Shown: positions 46,497 to 55,920, numbered from the stretch's first letter. The stretch: DNA of 64,000 bases from Nitrosomonas supralitoralis (GCF_003011925.2 NZ_PXXU01000006.1:1-64000), one strand, 5' to 3'. Numbers and translations are program-made. Notes: a model not told the origin generated them from the sequence alone.

Positions 46497-47210
46497 ATGA
46501 TTACACAAACAATCGATTATCAGGATGGCAACACAGGTTTGGAAGGCTACCTGGCTTACCACGAAACAGGAAAACATAAACCCGTTGTGCTGGTTGCACA
46601 TGATTGGAGCGGGCGGCGCGAAATGGCGTGCAAAGCAGCAGAAAGAATCGCCGACATGGGCTATGTCGGTTTTGCGCTGGATATGTACGGAAAAGGCATA
46701 TTCGGTGCCGATGGTGATGCAGAAAAGAACGGTGCCTTGATGGCACCATTTGCCCAGGACCGGGCCTTGCTGCGGCACAGAATTAACGCCGCACTTCAAG
46801 CAGTACGACAATTGCCGCAGGTCGATATCACCAAAATTGCCGCGATGGGTTTTTGTTTTGGAGGCATGTGCGTATTGGAATTGGCGCGCTCCGGTGCAGA
46901 TGTGCAAGGCGTGATCTGCGTTCACGGCATTTTTGCGCCTGGCAATATCGCCAATGCAAACATCACTTCAAAGGTACTCTGCCTGCACGGTCACGACGAC
47001 CCGATGGTCCCGCCGGAACAGGTGCTCGCGTTTGAAACCGAGATGACTCAAGCCAACGTGGATTGGCAAGTGCACGTCTACGGCGGCACGATGCACGCGT
47101 TTACCAACCCGAAAGCCAATAATCCGAACTTTGGCACGGTGTACAAGGAAGTGGCGGCGAATCGGGCGTATCGGTCGATTGAAAATTTTTTGAATGAGGT
47201 GTTTGTGTAA
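46497..47210 (+). CDS. Dienelactone hydrolase-family protein
   Basis: A 237-residue alpha/beta hydrolase. The catalytic triad is visible: Cys in GFCFGGMCVLEL (about residue 121), Asp in HGHDDPMVPPEQ, and His in GGTMHAFTNP. HDWSGRREMACKAAERIADMGYVGFALDMYGKG is typical. The family hydrolyses dienelactone and related esters; the physiological substrate is unclear here. It starts at ATG 46497 after a gaggt site. Confidence 0.9.
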   Translation: MITQTIDYQDGNTGLEGYLAYHETGKHKPVVLVAHDWSGRREMACKAAERIADMGYVGFALDMYGKGIFGADGDAEKNGALMAPFAQDRALLRHRINAALQAVRQLPQVDITKIAAMGFCFGGMCVLELARSGADVQGVICVHGIFAPGNIANANITSKVLCLHGHDDPMVPPEQVLAFETEMTQANVDWQVHVYGGTMHAFTNPKANNPNFGTVYKEVAANRAYRSIENFLNEVFV

Positions 47211-47505
47211 AATTTTAAGCATTCGGCCTGACTGTCTCGCTCCGTCTCAACTGTCTGACCGAAGGCTACTAATTTGAGGCCTACCGGCCTTCGTGCTTGT
47301 CTACCTTTTCAACTTGAGGCCAGGCGAAAACCGATGAAGGCGAAGTGATCGTCAGGCACGATTCTGATGCTGCTTAGCTTTTGTCCAGAAAAATGTTGAC
47401 AATCTTAATTACGTCTCTGATAGTCAGATGTCTCTGCTTTGAAAGTTAACGGGACAGTAGTGGTTATGGTTATTTGATTTTCTTAAAATAAATTTTCCTT
47501 GACCT

Positions 47506-48690
47506 CTATATCCTTTCAAGCAAAATCTGCCTGATTTCTTCATCTTCCAACACAATCGGATTGGTTTTCATGCTGCTGCCGCGACAGTTGGCTATGACCT
47601 TGTCCAATGCGGTTTCTTGCAAACCGTAATGCGATAGCCGTGGCAGAGCGAGCTCGCTGGTCCACTGCGCCAGCAGATTAATTAATGCGTTGTATGCGGA
47701 TTGAGGATCAACGAAGCGTTTCTGGCAGAGAATTTCGGCAACATGCAGGTACTTTGCTAGTGCCTTGTTGCCGGGTTCGCGTGCCAGCATGCTTTGAATA
47801 TTGATTCGTGTAGCGGGCGCGACCAGGGTGCCGCAGACGACACCGTGCGGAATCGGATAAAAAGCGCCTAATGGGGAGGCCAGTCCATGTACTGCACCAA
47901 GACCCACTTGCGCCAGCGTGATGCCGGAGAGCAGGGCGGCATAGGCCATTTTTTCGCGATGTGTTTGCAGTTCTCCTTCCTGACGGTAGAGTGGGATCAA
48001 AGCATCTCGGGCGGCGTGCATGCCGCTGATCGCTAATGCGTCGGTGAAGGCTTTGGATTTGGCCGATACATACGATTCCAGCAGTTGCGTTAACGCATCC
48101 ATGCCGTTGGCGGCGATAACATCGGGCGGACAGCTGGCCAGTAAATCCGGATCGATGATGGCGTATTCAGCGACCAGTTTGTCATGTCGGAATGATTTCT
48201 TAAAACCGTTTTTACCTTGCACACTGAGTACGGCATTTTTGGTGGCTTCGCTGCCGGTGCCAGCGGTGGTGGGGACGGCAATAAACGGGATGGATGGGCC
48301 CTGGTATGGTAATTCCGGCCCTACGCCTTCCAGGTAATCCATTACAGATCGTTGAATTTTCACTAGGCCGGCGATGGCTTTTGCGGCATCCAAAGCACTG
48401 CCGCCGCCGATACCCACCACCACATCCAGAGGATGGTCTGCATATGTTTTTACCAGATCATCAATCAGCGCAGGAGAAGGTTCTTCAGCAACCACGCAAT
48501 GCTGCCAGTTGATCGTGCGTTGTTGGAGTTGATCAATCAAAGCTTGCCAGTGACTGGTGTTAATGAACGAGCGAGCGCCTGTAACGAGTAAGATGCGCGA
48601 GCCATAACTTGCTACAATGTCCGGCAGTTTTTTGATAACACCAGTGCCAAATTCGATGCGCGGCAGTCGAGCAATAGAGAAATTAAACAT
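47506..48690 (-). CDS. Iron-containing alcohol dehydrogenase
   Basis: A 394-residue group III alcohol dehydrogenase starting MFNFSIARLPRIEFG. NAD-binding GIGGGSALDAAKAIAG and PTTAGTGSEATKNAV are present, and metal ligands lie in the region DALTQLLESYVS with the later HGLASPLGAFYPIPHGVVCG (two His). It probably oxidises an alcohol or reduces an aldehyde. Its ATG overlaps the stop of the upstream ABM gene (TAATG). Confidence 0.93.
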   Translation of the reverse strand: MFNFSIARLPRIEFGTGVIKKLPDIVASYGSRILLVTGARSFINTSHWQALIDQLQQRTINWQHCVVAEEPSPALIDDLVKTYADHPLDVVVGIGGGSALDAAKAIAGLVKIQRSVMDYLEGVGPELPYQGPSIPFIAVPTTAGTGSEATKNAVLSVQGKNGFKKSFRHDKLVAEYAIIDPDLLASCPPDVIAANGMDALTQLLESYVSAKSKAFTDALAISGMHAARDALIPLYRQEGELQTHREKMAYAALLSGITLAQVGLGAVHGLASPLGAFYPIPHGVVCGTLVAPATRINIQSMLAREPGNKALAKYLHVAEILCQKRFVDPQSAYNALINLLAQWTSELALPRLSHYGLQETALDKVIANCRGSSMKTNPIVLEDEEIRQILLERI

Positions 48691-48992
48691 TAGCCGTTTA
48701 CGACCGGATACAAGCCTTGATAGGGAACGCCTTGACGCGGTTCCGCCATCCAGTCTGCGACGGTATTCCGCCATGCCAGGTAATGTGCGGTCTCTTTATG
48801 GGCGAGTGCATCCTGCTGAGTTTTATAGGCTTCGTAAAATACAAACTTCGTTGGATCATCCGTGGATTGCAGAATATCAAAACGCACATTGCCCGGTTCA
48901 AGAATGGAGTTTTCGTGGTTGAGTCGACAAGCTTTCTTAAATGCCTCTACTTTTTCTGGTTTGACTGAAGCATAAACGATGGTTACATGCAT
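48690..48992 (-). CDS. Antibiotic biosynthesis monooxygenase (ABM)-fold protein
   Basis: A 100-residue dimeric alpha-beta barrel protein of the ABM/YgiN/LsrG type: HVTIVYASVKPEKVEAFKKAC, NSILEPGNVRFDILQSTDDPTKFVFYEAYKT and HKETAHYLAWRNTVADWM. Such proteins act on quinones or small reactive metabolites. It is translationally coupled to the alcohol dehydrogenase gene, which suggests a shared substrate pathway. Confidence 0.9.
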   Translation of the reverse strand: MHVTIVYASVKPEKVEAFKKACRLNHENSILEPGNVRFDILQSTDDPTKFVFYEAYKTQQDALAHKETAHYLAWRNTVADWMAEPRQGVPYQGLYPVVNG

Positions 48993-49266
48993 GATTTTTT
49001 TCCTTTCATCAATTATTTTCTGCTTAACTGATTGTTAAGTTTTTTGCTATAAACCCTGACAGGTAGATCTGGTGGTACTCTACTACTAAGTCTACTGTAG
49101 TCTCTGTAGTTGTCTGCAGCCTACATAAATTCTCAATCGCTAATTCCTACATGAGTCTGATAGTTTTTTACAGCGATTTTAAACCCTTTTTATTGATATT
49201 GAAGTTTCACCCATCTAAATAATATAGATATAATCACGATATTGCCTTGTCATCCCAATCTTCCAC

Positions 49267-50352
49267 ATGCTTGATAAAAAAGACGCTGGACCACCTTCTT
49301 TGCTCAATAAATTAGTATCTCTGACTACGATTCGAGACATAGAATTGTTTGAGTTCAGTTTGTTGAAAACATTGGCTGAGCTTTTAAGAATTAATCAGAT
49401 TTCAATGTACAGCCTTAATCAAACCGATACCACGTGCTGGTTTTCGACGTATTCAGCTAATCTGGCTCAAGATGACAATAAAAGGCAGTTTTCAGAATCA
49501 CAGGAGATTTATACAACTGAAATAACGATTCCTGAGGAAATCAGAACTGCTCAGTTATGGATAGAGACAACGAAAAAACCTTATATTCATCACCAGGTAG
49601 ACCGTTATCTGGTAGTTTATCCCATACTGGCTGTCAATAAAATTGAGGGGATGTTGACTTTTGAACTATCTCACTCATTAACTGAAGACGAAATGCTGAT
49701 TATTTCCAGTTTGTTGAGTATTACGCATAATTTTCGTAGTTTGTTGGATGAAAGTCAGAAAGACAAGTTAACGGGTCTATTGAATCGTCAAACTTTTGAA
49801 GAAAATATCAAGAAAATAAGCGTGCATACTTTAAGTTCTGATATGAATCAGGAACAGGTTGGGAATGAGCCAAATCGGAGAAAGTCTTATGCAGAAACAG
49901 AAAGATTCTGCCTTGCCATAGTCGATATAGATGATTTCAAATCGATCAATGATCGGTTTGGACATATTATGGGGGATGAAGTTTTACTACTGTTATCTTA
50001 TGTGATGAAGCAAAATTTCCGTACAAGGGATTTATTATTTCGTTTTGGTGGAGAGGAATTTGTAGTAATTTTTCGCGCTTCCAATAAAGAAGAAGCTCAT
50101 AGAGCGCTGGAGCGTTTTCGCAATAAGATTCAGGAATATCGTTTTCCGCAAATTGATACCGTGACAATCAGCATGGGCGCGACCTTGATTAACGAGGTGA
50201 ACTACCTGGCGTCCGAAATCATCGGACGTGCAGATCAGGCGCTTTATTATGCAAAACAAAATGGCAAGAATCAGTTGCATTTTTACGAGAATCTTCTGCA
50301 GAATGGGCATGTTGTTGACAAAAAAGAGGTCATTTCAATTGATTCCTTTTAA
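49267..50352 (+). CDS. Diguanylate cyclase with N-terminal GAF-like sensor
   Basis: A 361-residue protein. Residues about 20-165 resemble a GAF sensor (ISMYSLNQTDTTCWFSTYS, YLVVYPILAVNKIEGMLTFELS). The GGDEF domain starts at KLTGLLNRQTFEENI, carries the catalytic FRFGGEEFVVIFRA motif and ends in GRADQALYYAKQNGKNQLHFY. An active cyclase is predicted, making c-di-GMP. A linker rich in Asn, Glu and Arg interrupts the early GGDEF part (MNQEQVGNEPNRRKSYAET). No clear ribosome site precedes ATG 49267. Confidence 0.92.
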   Translation: MLDKKDAGPPSLLNKLVSLTTIRDIELFEFSLLKTLAELLRINQISMYSLNQTDTTCWFSTYSANLAQDDNKRQFSESQEIYTTEITIPEEIRTAQLWIETTKKPYIHHQVDRYLVVYPILAVNKIEGMLTFELSHSLTEDEMLIISSLLSITHNFRSLLDESQKDKLTGLLNRQTFEENIKKISVHTLSSDMNQEQVGNEPNRRKSYAETERFCLAIVDIDDFKSINDRFGHIMGDEVLLLLSYVMKQNFRTRDLLFRFGGEEFVVIFRASNKEEAHRALERFRNKIQEYRFPQIDTVTISMGATLINEVNYLASEIIGRADQALYYAKQNGKNQLHFYENLLQNGHVVDKKEVISIDSF

Positions 50353-50419
50353 CATTTATGGGCGCAGCATGGGTGGTTTTTCATGTTGCTGTTAGAAATA
50401 CTGTAGGTTCCCAGCGGTA

Positions 50420-50953
50420 TTAATAGGGTCCGCTATTTCTTCCCCGGAAAAAAGGGTAGGAACCGGGATTGGTGGGATAGCCAAAATAAGGATGCGCATA
50501 ACCACGGTTGTCATAGTAGTAGGGATAGATTGGCCAAAGGTGTATAGCTGTTGCCGATAATAGCGGAACTCGAATAATTCTTTTGCCAACAGTCCGTTCA
50601 ATATCTCCAGAAATGATCCCGGCAACAGTAATTTCTCTATCTTTTGCATAGAAAACAGGATCTAGAAACTCAGCGCTTTTAATTACAAAGCGACCTTCTC
50701 CCGTTTTGTGTAACTGTGGGCGACCATTGAAATCGAGAGGATAATATAAAACTTGCATCAGACTTGCATGTTCTTCATTTTTCACTTCAATAATCACCCC
50801 TCCCCAGCGAACGGGTATACCCTTATAATTATTGATGTCATGACTAATCTGAATATAGGAAACGTTGGTTGCTGGCGCATTTTTGATAGCCGATGGTAAC
50901 CCCGCGCAGCCAAACAAAAGCAAAGTGGGTAATAGTAGTGTAAATTGTTTCAT
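50420..50953 (-). CDS. Slp-family outer-membrane lipoprotein
   Basis: A 177-residue lipoprotein with lipobox LLLFGCAG. It matches the Slp (starvation lipoprotein) family: VSYIQISHDINNYKGIPVRWGGVIIEVKN, LYYPLDFNGRPQ, GRFVIKSAEFLDPVFYAKDREITVAGIISG and IHLWP. The C-terminus is Tyr/Pro/Gly-rich (YPYYYDNRGYAHPYFGYPTN). Function in the envelope is not well defined. It starts at ATG 50953 after an aggag site. Confidence 0.9.
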   Translation of the reverse strand: MKQFTLLLPTLLLFGCAGLPSAIKNAPATNVSYIQISHDINNYKGIPVRWGGVIIEVKNEEHASLMQVLYYPLDFNGRPQLHKTGEGRFVIKSAEFLDPVFYAKDREITVAGIISGDIERTVGKRIIRVPLLSATAIHLWPIYPYYYDNRGYAHPYFGYPTNPGSYPFFRGRNSGPY

Positions 50954-51267
50954 AACTCTTCTCCTGTGATTTATCTGCTGGATCTGGTTCGGTTTTGCTT
51001 AAAATTCAATTTCTAAACAACCGTACTTAATAAGTGAAATCTGTTGTTATGATGTTTAGATTCCTTGCAAGCTATAATTTGAATTGCAGGGTTGATCTAT
51101 AGAAATACTTATACAGTTACTACTGAATCAAAAGTTGAAATTGAGATTCTAATCCGATTGCTGATGTCAGTCAGACGTATGATTCTTAGGCAAATATTTG
51201 GACAGAAAATTTCTGGTTGGGTATTTATTTTTGTTCGAACTGTTTATTCAGTCAAAGGAAAAAGCAT

Positions 51268-51473
51268 TGTACCCACCGCTACTAAAACAGCTTTGGCATA
51301 CGCCTTTGGCGAATGCACCCGAGCAAGAAATTGTTTATCGTGATTATTTGCGTTTGAGTTATTGTCAAGTGTACGCACGAATTCAGCAATTCGGTGCGGC
51401 ATTGGCAGTCGATAATGTTCAGCGAGGTGATGTGATTGCGGTCATGGATTACGATAGTCATCGTTATCTTGAA
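51268..51473 (+). pseudogene. Acyl-CoA ligase, N-terminal fragment cut by an insertion
   Basis: This stretch translates to the N-terminus of an AMP-dependent (fatty acyl-CoA) synthetase: YPPLLKQLWHTPLANAPEQEIVYRDY, LSYCQVYARIQQFGAALA and RGDVIAVMDYDSHRYLE. Homology ends exactly where the IS inverted repeat begins (51474). The rest of the roughly 540-residue enzyme is not found on the other side, so the gene is dead and its remainder lost. Confidence 0.75.
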
Positions 51474-51931
51474 CCCAGATTTTCCATTAGAACTTTCTAA
51501 GGAGAGAAGACGGGCTTAAATTTCATGGGCAAATCGAAGGACTTGGACTTGTCCCAGAGTCCTTCAAACCACTCACGATGTTGCATAGCAACGGCCATAT
51601 TTATGATTTTCTTTCGCCCGTCATTTGTGATGTAAGCTGCTTTGGCAAAGAGCTTGTAGCGTAGCGTTTTTAGGGTGTGCTGAACATCCGGCTTACCAGA
51701 AACGGTGTTGCTTCTCATTACCCCCTGACGAAACAGGCTCATTAAATTGTAAGCCATCATGACCGTTAACAAAGCCGCCTCGGTAGCCCAGAAGTTCTTG
51801 AGATTGAGGCTATCTCCGCCAAAGTCATATTTCAGTTCCTTGATGCGGTTTTCACAATCTGCATACCTCATATTTATAACAATTTATTATAATGGCTTCC
51901 ATTAGAAATCAAACCTAATGGGAAATCTGGG
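51474..51931 (-). mobile_element. Internally deleted IS1380-family element
   Basis: A 458-bp element bounded by inverted repeats: cccagattttccattag (51474-51490) and ctaatgggaaatctggg (51915-51931), 16 of 17 matching. It contains only the C-terminal third of the transposase. No target duplication is seen (cttgaa left, ataaat right), in line with a deletion or rearrangement after insertion. Confidence 0.75.
51497..51871 (-). pseudogene. IS1380-family transposase, C-terminal fragment
   Basis: About 124 residues beginning RYADCENRIKELKYDFGGD, the conserved C-terminal Y...ENRIKELKYDFG region of IS1380-type DDE transposases, which includes the catalytic Glu. It continues with FWATEAALLTVMMAYNLMSLFRQ. 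The N-terminal two thirds with the catalytic Asp residues are missing, so it cannot act alone. Confidence 0.8.
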
Positions 51932-52046
51932 ATAAATAATTTTTATTAAGATGTTTTGAAGTTTGCAGCAAATGCTTAATGTGGAGTGATGAGATACGAA
52001 GCTAGCTGCCAGACACATTCATGATGTCAATTGGCGGATGATTATC

Positions 52047-52271
52047 TTAGTTTGCGGAGCGATGGTGATGGTAGTGGTTGAAAAATCGTCTCAACAGATA
52101 GCTGCGCGCTATTGAAACAGCCGTGAAAATCAATCCAATTTGAATGTTTTGATTGATGCTGACTTCTATTTCATAAAGTGGGAACACGATCATTTGTGCA
52201 GCCAAAGCTACAAAATAGCCGATGGTAACATTAGCGGATGACTCTATGAGTGACTGGGTCTTGGTTTGCAT
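52047..52271 (-). CDS. Small phage-associated-type membrane protein
   Basis: A 74-residue protein matching a small family often seen in phages and accessory DNA: MQTKTQSLIESSANVTIGYFVALAAQMIVFPLYEI, then IGLIFTAVSIARSYLLRRFFN. Two membrane segments and a His-rich basic end (NHYHHHRSAN) are visible. The role is unknown. It lies 115 bp past the IS scar. Confidence 0.72.
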   Translation of the reverse strand: MQTKTQSLIESSANVTIGYFVALAAQMIVFPLYEIEVSINQNIQIGLIFTAVSIARSYLLRRFFNHYHHHRSAN

Positions 52272-52299
52272 ATATTTAATGAGGCTTCGGTTTCTGTAG

Positions 52300-52452
52300 C
52301 TATTTTTCTGTCAGCAACATCATTGCACAAGTAAAGGAAACAAGGAGGCCAAGCAATATGGGCGCCAATACTATTTCATCACCAGTGATTGCATAATATC
52401 CATATAGAATCAATGAAAGTATTAGTGCGGTTATCAAGATTTTTTTTTTCAT
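52300..52452 (-). CDS. Small two-helix membrane protein
   Basis: A 50-residue frame, MKKKILITALILSLILYGYY, then a short polar loop AITGDEIVL and a second helix APILLGLLVSFTCAMMLL, ending TEK. Hydrophobicity, a basic start and lack of internal stops support a real gene. The ribosome site is weak. No family is recognised. Confidence 0.5.
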   Translation of the reverse strand: MKKKILITALILSLILYGYYAITGDEIVLAPILLGLLVSFTCAMMLLTEK

Positions 52453-52810
52453 GTTCAGATCCGTTTGAGTAGTTAAAGATTAATCAGATTATCTTTATTT
52501 CTTTAAAACATTGTTTTCCCGGATTGCTCGAGCCAGGATTTATCGATTCTAGACGTATCCCAGGCTGATTCAATATGAAATCGTGCGGCTATTTATGTCT
52601 ATGCAGTAATCGGACCAATGACTGTGACGAAAATTGGAAATGAGTAAGGATTGATATTCAATTGGAATATAAAGCGTATCTTGGAAGCAATTGTAGGTCA
52701 CTACCTTGGCTCTTCTATCACGAAATACTGTATGGTCAATCTTATTTAAAATGACATCGATTAGAATTAAGGAGCATTACACTGCATGAGTGGTTTTCTG
52801 AGCGGGCATA
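52453..52810. other. Intergenic region, nothing recognised
   Basis: No gene or repeat is supported between the two small membrane protein genes. Confidence 0.35.
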
Positions 52811-52906
52811 TTATTTTCTAAATTTCTCATTGATAAACTGTGCAACAAGTAACCCAGCAATCAGTGCAATTGCAGAATATAAAACAATTTCTATCATATT
52901 AGACAT
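52811..52906 (-). CDS. Very small single-helix membrane protein
   Basis: A 31-residue frame: MSNMIEIVLYSAIALIAGLL then VAQFINEKFRK. One membrane helix with a basic C-terminus, starting at ATG 52906 with a ggag motif about eleven bases upstream. Plausible small membrane protein; function unknown. Confidence 0.45.
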   Translation of the reverse strand: MSNMIEIVLYSAIALIAGLLVAQFINEKFRK

Positions 52907-53027
52907 TTTTAGAATCACTCCATGTTAATTAAGTTGGCTTCAATCATACTATATTCGATATTATTCATTAAATGTTTCAAAGGATTCATCGCCGCTATTG
53001 TTTAAAACTATAAGGAGATAATTAATA

Positions 53028-53411
53028 ATGAGAACAATCAAACAATTAGCTCTAATAATACTGTTATGTTTTATTTTTTCGACGCAGGTTCAGGCAATGG
53101 AAGAAATTACAGGCAGAGTTTATTTTAGCAGAGCAGGTACGAAGATTCTAAGTGGAGTTGCTAATGTAGCCACCGGATGGATGGAACTGCCTAAAAATAT
53201 TATTTTGTGGAGCCAGAGGGATAAGAATGTAGTAATTGGTGTTGCTGAAGGATTGTTATGGGGAGTTTTTCATACCGCGAGCCGTACTGGAAATGGAGCA
53301 TTGGATCTTGCCACTTTTTGGCTTCCAACCTATCCAACTCCCGATCCATTGTTTATTTGGGATGACTTCTCGAAAGATTCTGACTATTTCGGATGGCGCA
53401 TGGCTAGATGA
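53028..53411 (+). CDS. Exosortase system-associated protein, TIGR04073 type
   Basis: A 127-residue exported protein with a signal peptide (LALIILLCFIFSTQVQA). The mature part matches the TIGR04073 pattern of exosortase-containing bacteria: RAGTKILSGVANVATGWMELPKNI, GVAEGLLWGVFHTASRTGNGALDLATFWLP and a Pro-rich end. Its presence suggests that the genome has an exosortase, matching the PEP-CTERM gene at 6519. A taaggaga site precedes ATG 53028. Confidence 0.8.
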   Translation: MRTIKQLALIILLCFIFSTQVQAMEEITGRVYFSRAGTKILSGVANVATGWMELPKNIILWSQRDKNVVIGVAEGLLWGVFHTASRTGNGALDLATFWLPTYPTPDPLFIWDDFSKDSDYFGWRMAR

Positions 53412-53720
53412 TAAACTGTATTGGTTTCACACTATCCTGTCTCATTGGCAAATTTTGTTGATTAAGAATGTCCAATTCCAGGACTATCACTAGATGAAAC
53501 GGCAAAAGCTATTGGCTGTTTTCTATTAGACTCGTACGTCGTACTTGTAAACCTTACACTTTAGCAAAGCTCCTGCTAAGAAATGTCGCCACAAACGAAA
53601 CAAGCGCTTCTTAACTTGTGCTACGGCGGTGTCTGAACGAGAAGCGGAATTCTTGCTCAGAATCTGGAAGAGACCGATCAAACAGACTTAAAGTTGCTCT
53701 TCTGTGCAGAACGCCTTAAT
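53412..53720. other. Intergenic region, possibly decayed coding DNA
   Basis: A minus-strand stretch near 53560-53690 looks coding-like but is broken by stops and matches nothing I recognise. No terminator is evident for either flanking gene. Confidence 0.35.
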
Positions 53721-54506
53721 TTATTTCATTTTTCTATTTTGTTCTTGTTTAATAATATAGCGTTGTATCATAGCTTCCATACCGGCGGCTAGATTAATAA
53801 ACTGACATCCGGCGCGCATGCAATTTTGACCGTTACGTAAAGTGATTTCATAAGTATTTTTTACCTGAATGTTAACAGTGATAATACCAATCTCTGGAAG
53901 GGAAATTTGGCAATTGTTATAAATTATCCCTGGGTCAAAATTGATAATTGGATGTTGATCAATGACAGCAGTGCCGCCACAACTTATATCAAGAAGTGCG
54001 ACTTCGGCTTTGTGATTTGCCGCATTTTTTCCAGGTATTGGTATAACACATTTCAGTGGTTTTACGATCGGAGTAGTAATACGGAAATGGTTTCTTCTTT
54101 GTATACGTAGAAGCATTTTGGGAATATTAACTAAAAATGCATCTTTATTATTAAATTGTATTTTCTTGATTTGATCGCAGACAAATTCTATTTTTACTCT
54201 ATTTTGTGTAGTGACAAAAACTAATTCCTTAGAATGGAGCGCTTTTTGGCAGTGTTTATCATTAATGCCATAATCGATCAACATTTCTTTCTTGTCAGAG
54301 TTTATGGCTAAAATGGATGTTAGTATAAAGTCGCTCTCATAGTCGGGATAAAGCGTAATTAGTGAATCTGCTTGCATGATTCCGCGAAGTATAAAGAGAA
54401 TATCAATTTCTGAGTTAATGCGAAATTTCTCACTCTTTTCTTCTGGGGATAGTTTAGTGGGCTCTAATACTTCATATGTTTCAGTATTTTTATCTGATGC
54501 GAGCAT
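53721..54506 (-). CDS. PilZ-domain flagellar brake-type protein (YcgR-like)
   Basis: A 261-residue protein. The N-terminal half resembles the YcgR brake domain (INSEIDILFILRGIMQADSLITLY). The C-terminal half is a PilZ domain with the c-di-GMP-binding motifs RRNHFR (RxxxR, about residues 136-141) and DISCGG (DxSxxG, about 173-178). In E. coli, YcgR bound to c-di-GMP slows the motor. Its start overlaps the flhB-like stop (TAATG), making it the last gene of the flagellar operon. Confidence 0.88.
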   Translation of the reverse strand: MLASDKNTETYEVLEPTKLSPEEKSEKFRINSEIDILFILRGIMQADSLITLYPDYESDFILTSILAINSDKKEMLIDYGINDKHCQKALHSKELVFVTTQNRVKIEFVCDQIKKIQFNNKDAFLVNIPKMLLRIQRRNHFRITTPIVKPLKCVIPIPGKNAANHKAEVALLDISCGGTAVIDQHPIINFDPGIIYNNCQISLPEIGIITVNIQVKNTYEITLRNGQNCMRAGCQFINLAAGMEAMIQRYIIKQEQNRKMK

Positions 54507-54835
54507 TATAAATTTCCCTCTAAAATTTTTTGTGTGATCTTGCTGTCAAGACTATTTGCAGTCAAGGGTGTTTTCGCTTTTTCCAGGTGATAAAGCCATG
54601 CTAGTAATTCGGCGACTGCGACATAAAGTTGTGGTGGGATGCGATCGTCGAGATTTACCTGCATCAATAATGCGACCAATTCACTTGATTCATGAACATA
54701 AACTCCTGCTTCTTTAGCACGCCTTATAATTTCTTGAGCAATGAGGCCACGGCCTTTAGCAATTACTTTAGGTGCAGTCTGTCCTTCTCGATACGCAAGT
54801 GCGACCGCAGTTGGGTAAGATTCATTCATTGTCAT
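54506..54835 (-). CDS. FlhB C-terminal-like export switch protein
   Basis: A 109-residue protein homologous only to the cytoplasmic tail of FlhB/YscU: AVALAYREGQTAPKVIAKGRGLIAQEI, KEAGVYVHESSELVALLMQVNLDDRIPPQLYVAVAELLAWLY. The membrane part is absent, and the NPTH cleavage site of FlhB is not present at its start. Such FlhX-type proteins often sit beside fliK and can modulate substrate switching. It overlaps fliK by 14 bp. ATG 54835 or 54829. Confidence 0.88.
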   Translation of the reverse strand: MTMNESYPTAVALAYREGQTAPKVIAKGRGLIAQEIIRRAKEAGVYVHESSELVALLMQVNLDDRIPPQLYVAVAELLAWLYHLEKAKTPLTANSLDSKITQKILEGNL

Positions 54836-55850
54836 TGTATTGAATCTCTACTGTTTGGATAGTCAATCCGGCGGATTGCATATCAGTCGTGAGCAGTGAT
54901 TGATTGTTTTTTAATAAACTAGTTGTATCTACTTGTGATGTTTCCAATTTAATATTAATGCCTTGAGCGTTAAATAAAATGTTGGCGGAGATTTCTCCGA
55001 GCTCTGGCAATGATAAGTGAAGCTGTGTGCGCCACAGCGTTGCATGATCGGATTCACTGGTCTTACTTTCGTCATTGGATTGTTCATAAATATCCCATTC
55101 CATTGCTTGTCCATGCCAAACCTCACCTCGCCAGAACAGATGACCTGATTCGAGTGTATTTAACTGCTGTTGAACTAAAGGTATCGTCTGAGCGTGTACT
55201 GGCATTTCAGGATCTAGTGAAGCTGAAATAGCTGTCTTAGCAACAGGTAACTCAGGCATAGCTAACATTAATTTGCCTTGTGGTTCTTGTTGTAAATTTT
55301 CCAGTGTATTTTCTCCATTAATCCATTGAGCAAGATGTGATTCATAGAATAACCCACTTTGGGAAATTGTTTTTTGCAATAAGCCGGGTAATTCAGTGCT
55401 ATTTGTTGGTGTTCCACTCATCATGGGAGAAGAGCTTGTAAGCGGTGGATTTGTATTCGCTGAGGCATTTCTTAAAGTATCCTGCATTAAAAGACCGATA
55501 AGCTTCCCCGTAGTGCTTATTGAAGTATTATTTTCCTGAGATTGTGTGGCTGTTTCGTTAGGAATAAGGAATTTTAGATTTGGCTGGTGCGATATGAAAA
55601 CTAATTCTAACTTGCTGCCGGGTTGAAATTTTGCTGGTAGGTCTATCTGAAGTAGCTTATCGTTCACCAGAACTCTGGAGTTTCCATTAGGTAAGCGTGC
55701 TTCAACGAATGCCTGATATTTCTGCCCTTGTTCAAATTTGTTAGCAGAATTTTGTGAATCAGGAATTGCTGTTACAGGGGTTATCGGTGACACAGATTTT
55801 ATCTGTGTCAGGGGTGTGATTAAATCTGTTTTGATTATAATTGGATTCAC
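54822..55850 (-). CDS. fliK: Flagellar hook-length control protein FliK
   Basis: A 342-residue secreted ruler protein. The N-terminal two thirds are Ser/Thr/Gln/Asn-rich and low in conservation. The last 100 residues form the Flg_hook domain (LWRTQLHLSLPELGEISANILFNAQGINIKLETS, ending LTIQTVEIQYNDNE). FliK measures hook length and triggers the switch through FlhB. The location between fliT and the flhB-like gene supports the call. Confidence 0.85.
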   Translation of the reverse strand: MNPIIIKTDLITPLTQIKSVSPITPVTAIPDSQNSANKFEQGQKYQAFVEARLPNGNSRVLVNDKLLQIDLPAKFQPGSKLELVFISHQPNLKFLIPNETATQSQENNTSISTTGKLIGLLMQDTLRNASANTNPPLTSSSPMMSGTPTNSTELPGLLQKTISQSGLFYESHLAQWINGENTLENLQQEPQGKLMLAMPELPVAKTAISASLDPEMPVHAQTIPLVQQQLNTLESGHLFWRGEVWHGQAMEWDIYEQSNDESKTSESDHATLWRTQLHLSLPELGEISANILFNAQGINIKLETSQVDTTSLLKNNQSLLTTDMQSAGLTIQTVEIQYNDNE

Positions 55851-55920
55851 GACAGCTTGTATTTAAGTTGTTTGTATTTATCCAGTAGGAGCGACATGTT
55901 CTGATTTACTTTTTGGAGGT

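Noticed and set aside
47211-47505. Short gactgtct and ggcc repeats after the dienelactone hydrolase gene
   Set aside because: The repeats are short and imperfect, with no clear hairpin or gene; not enough to call a feature.
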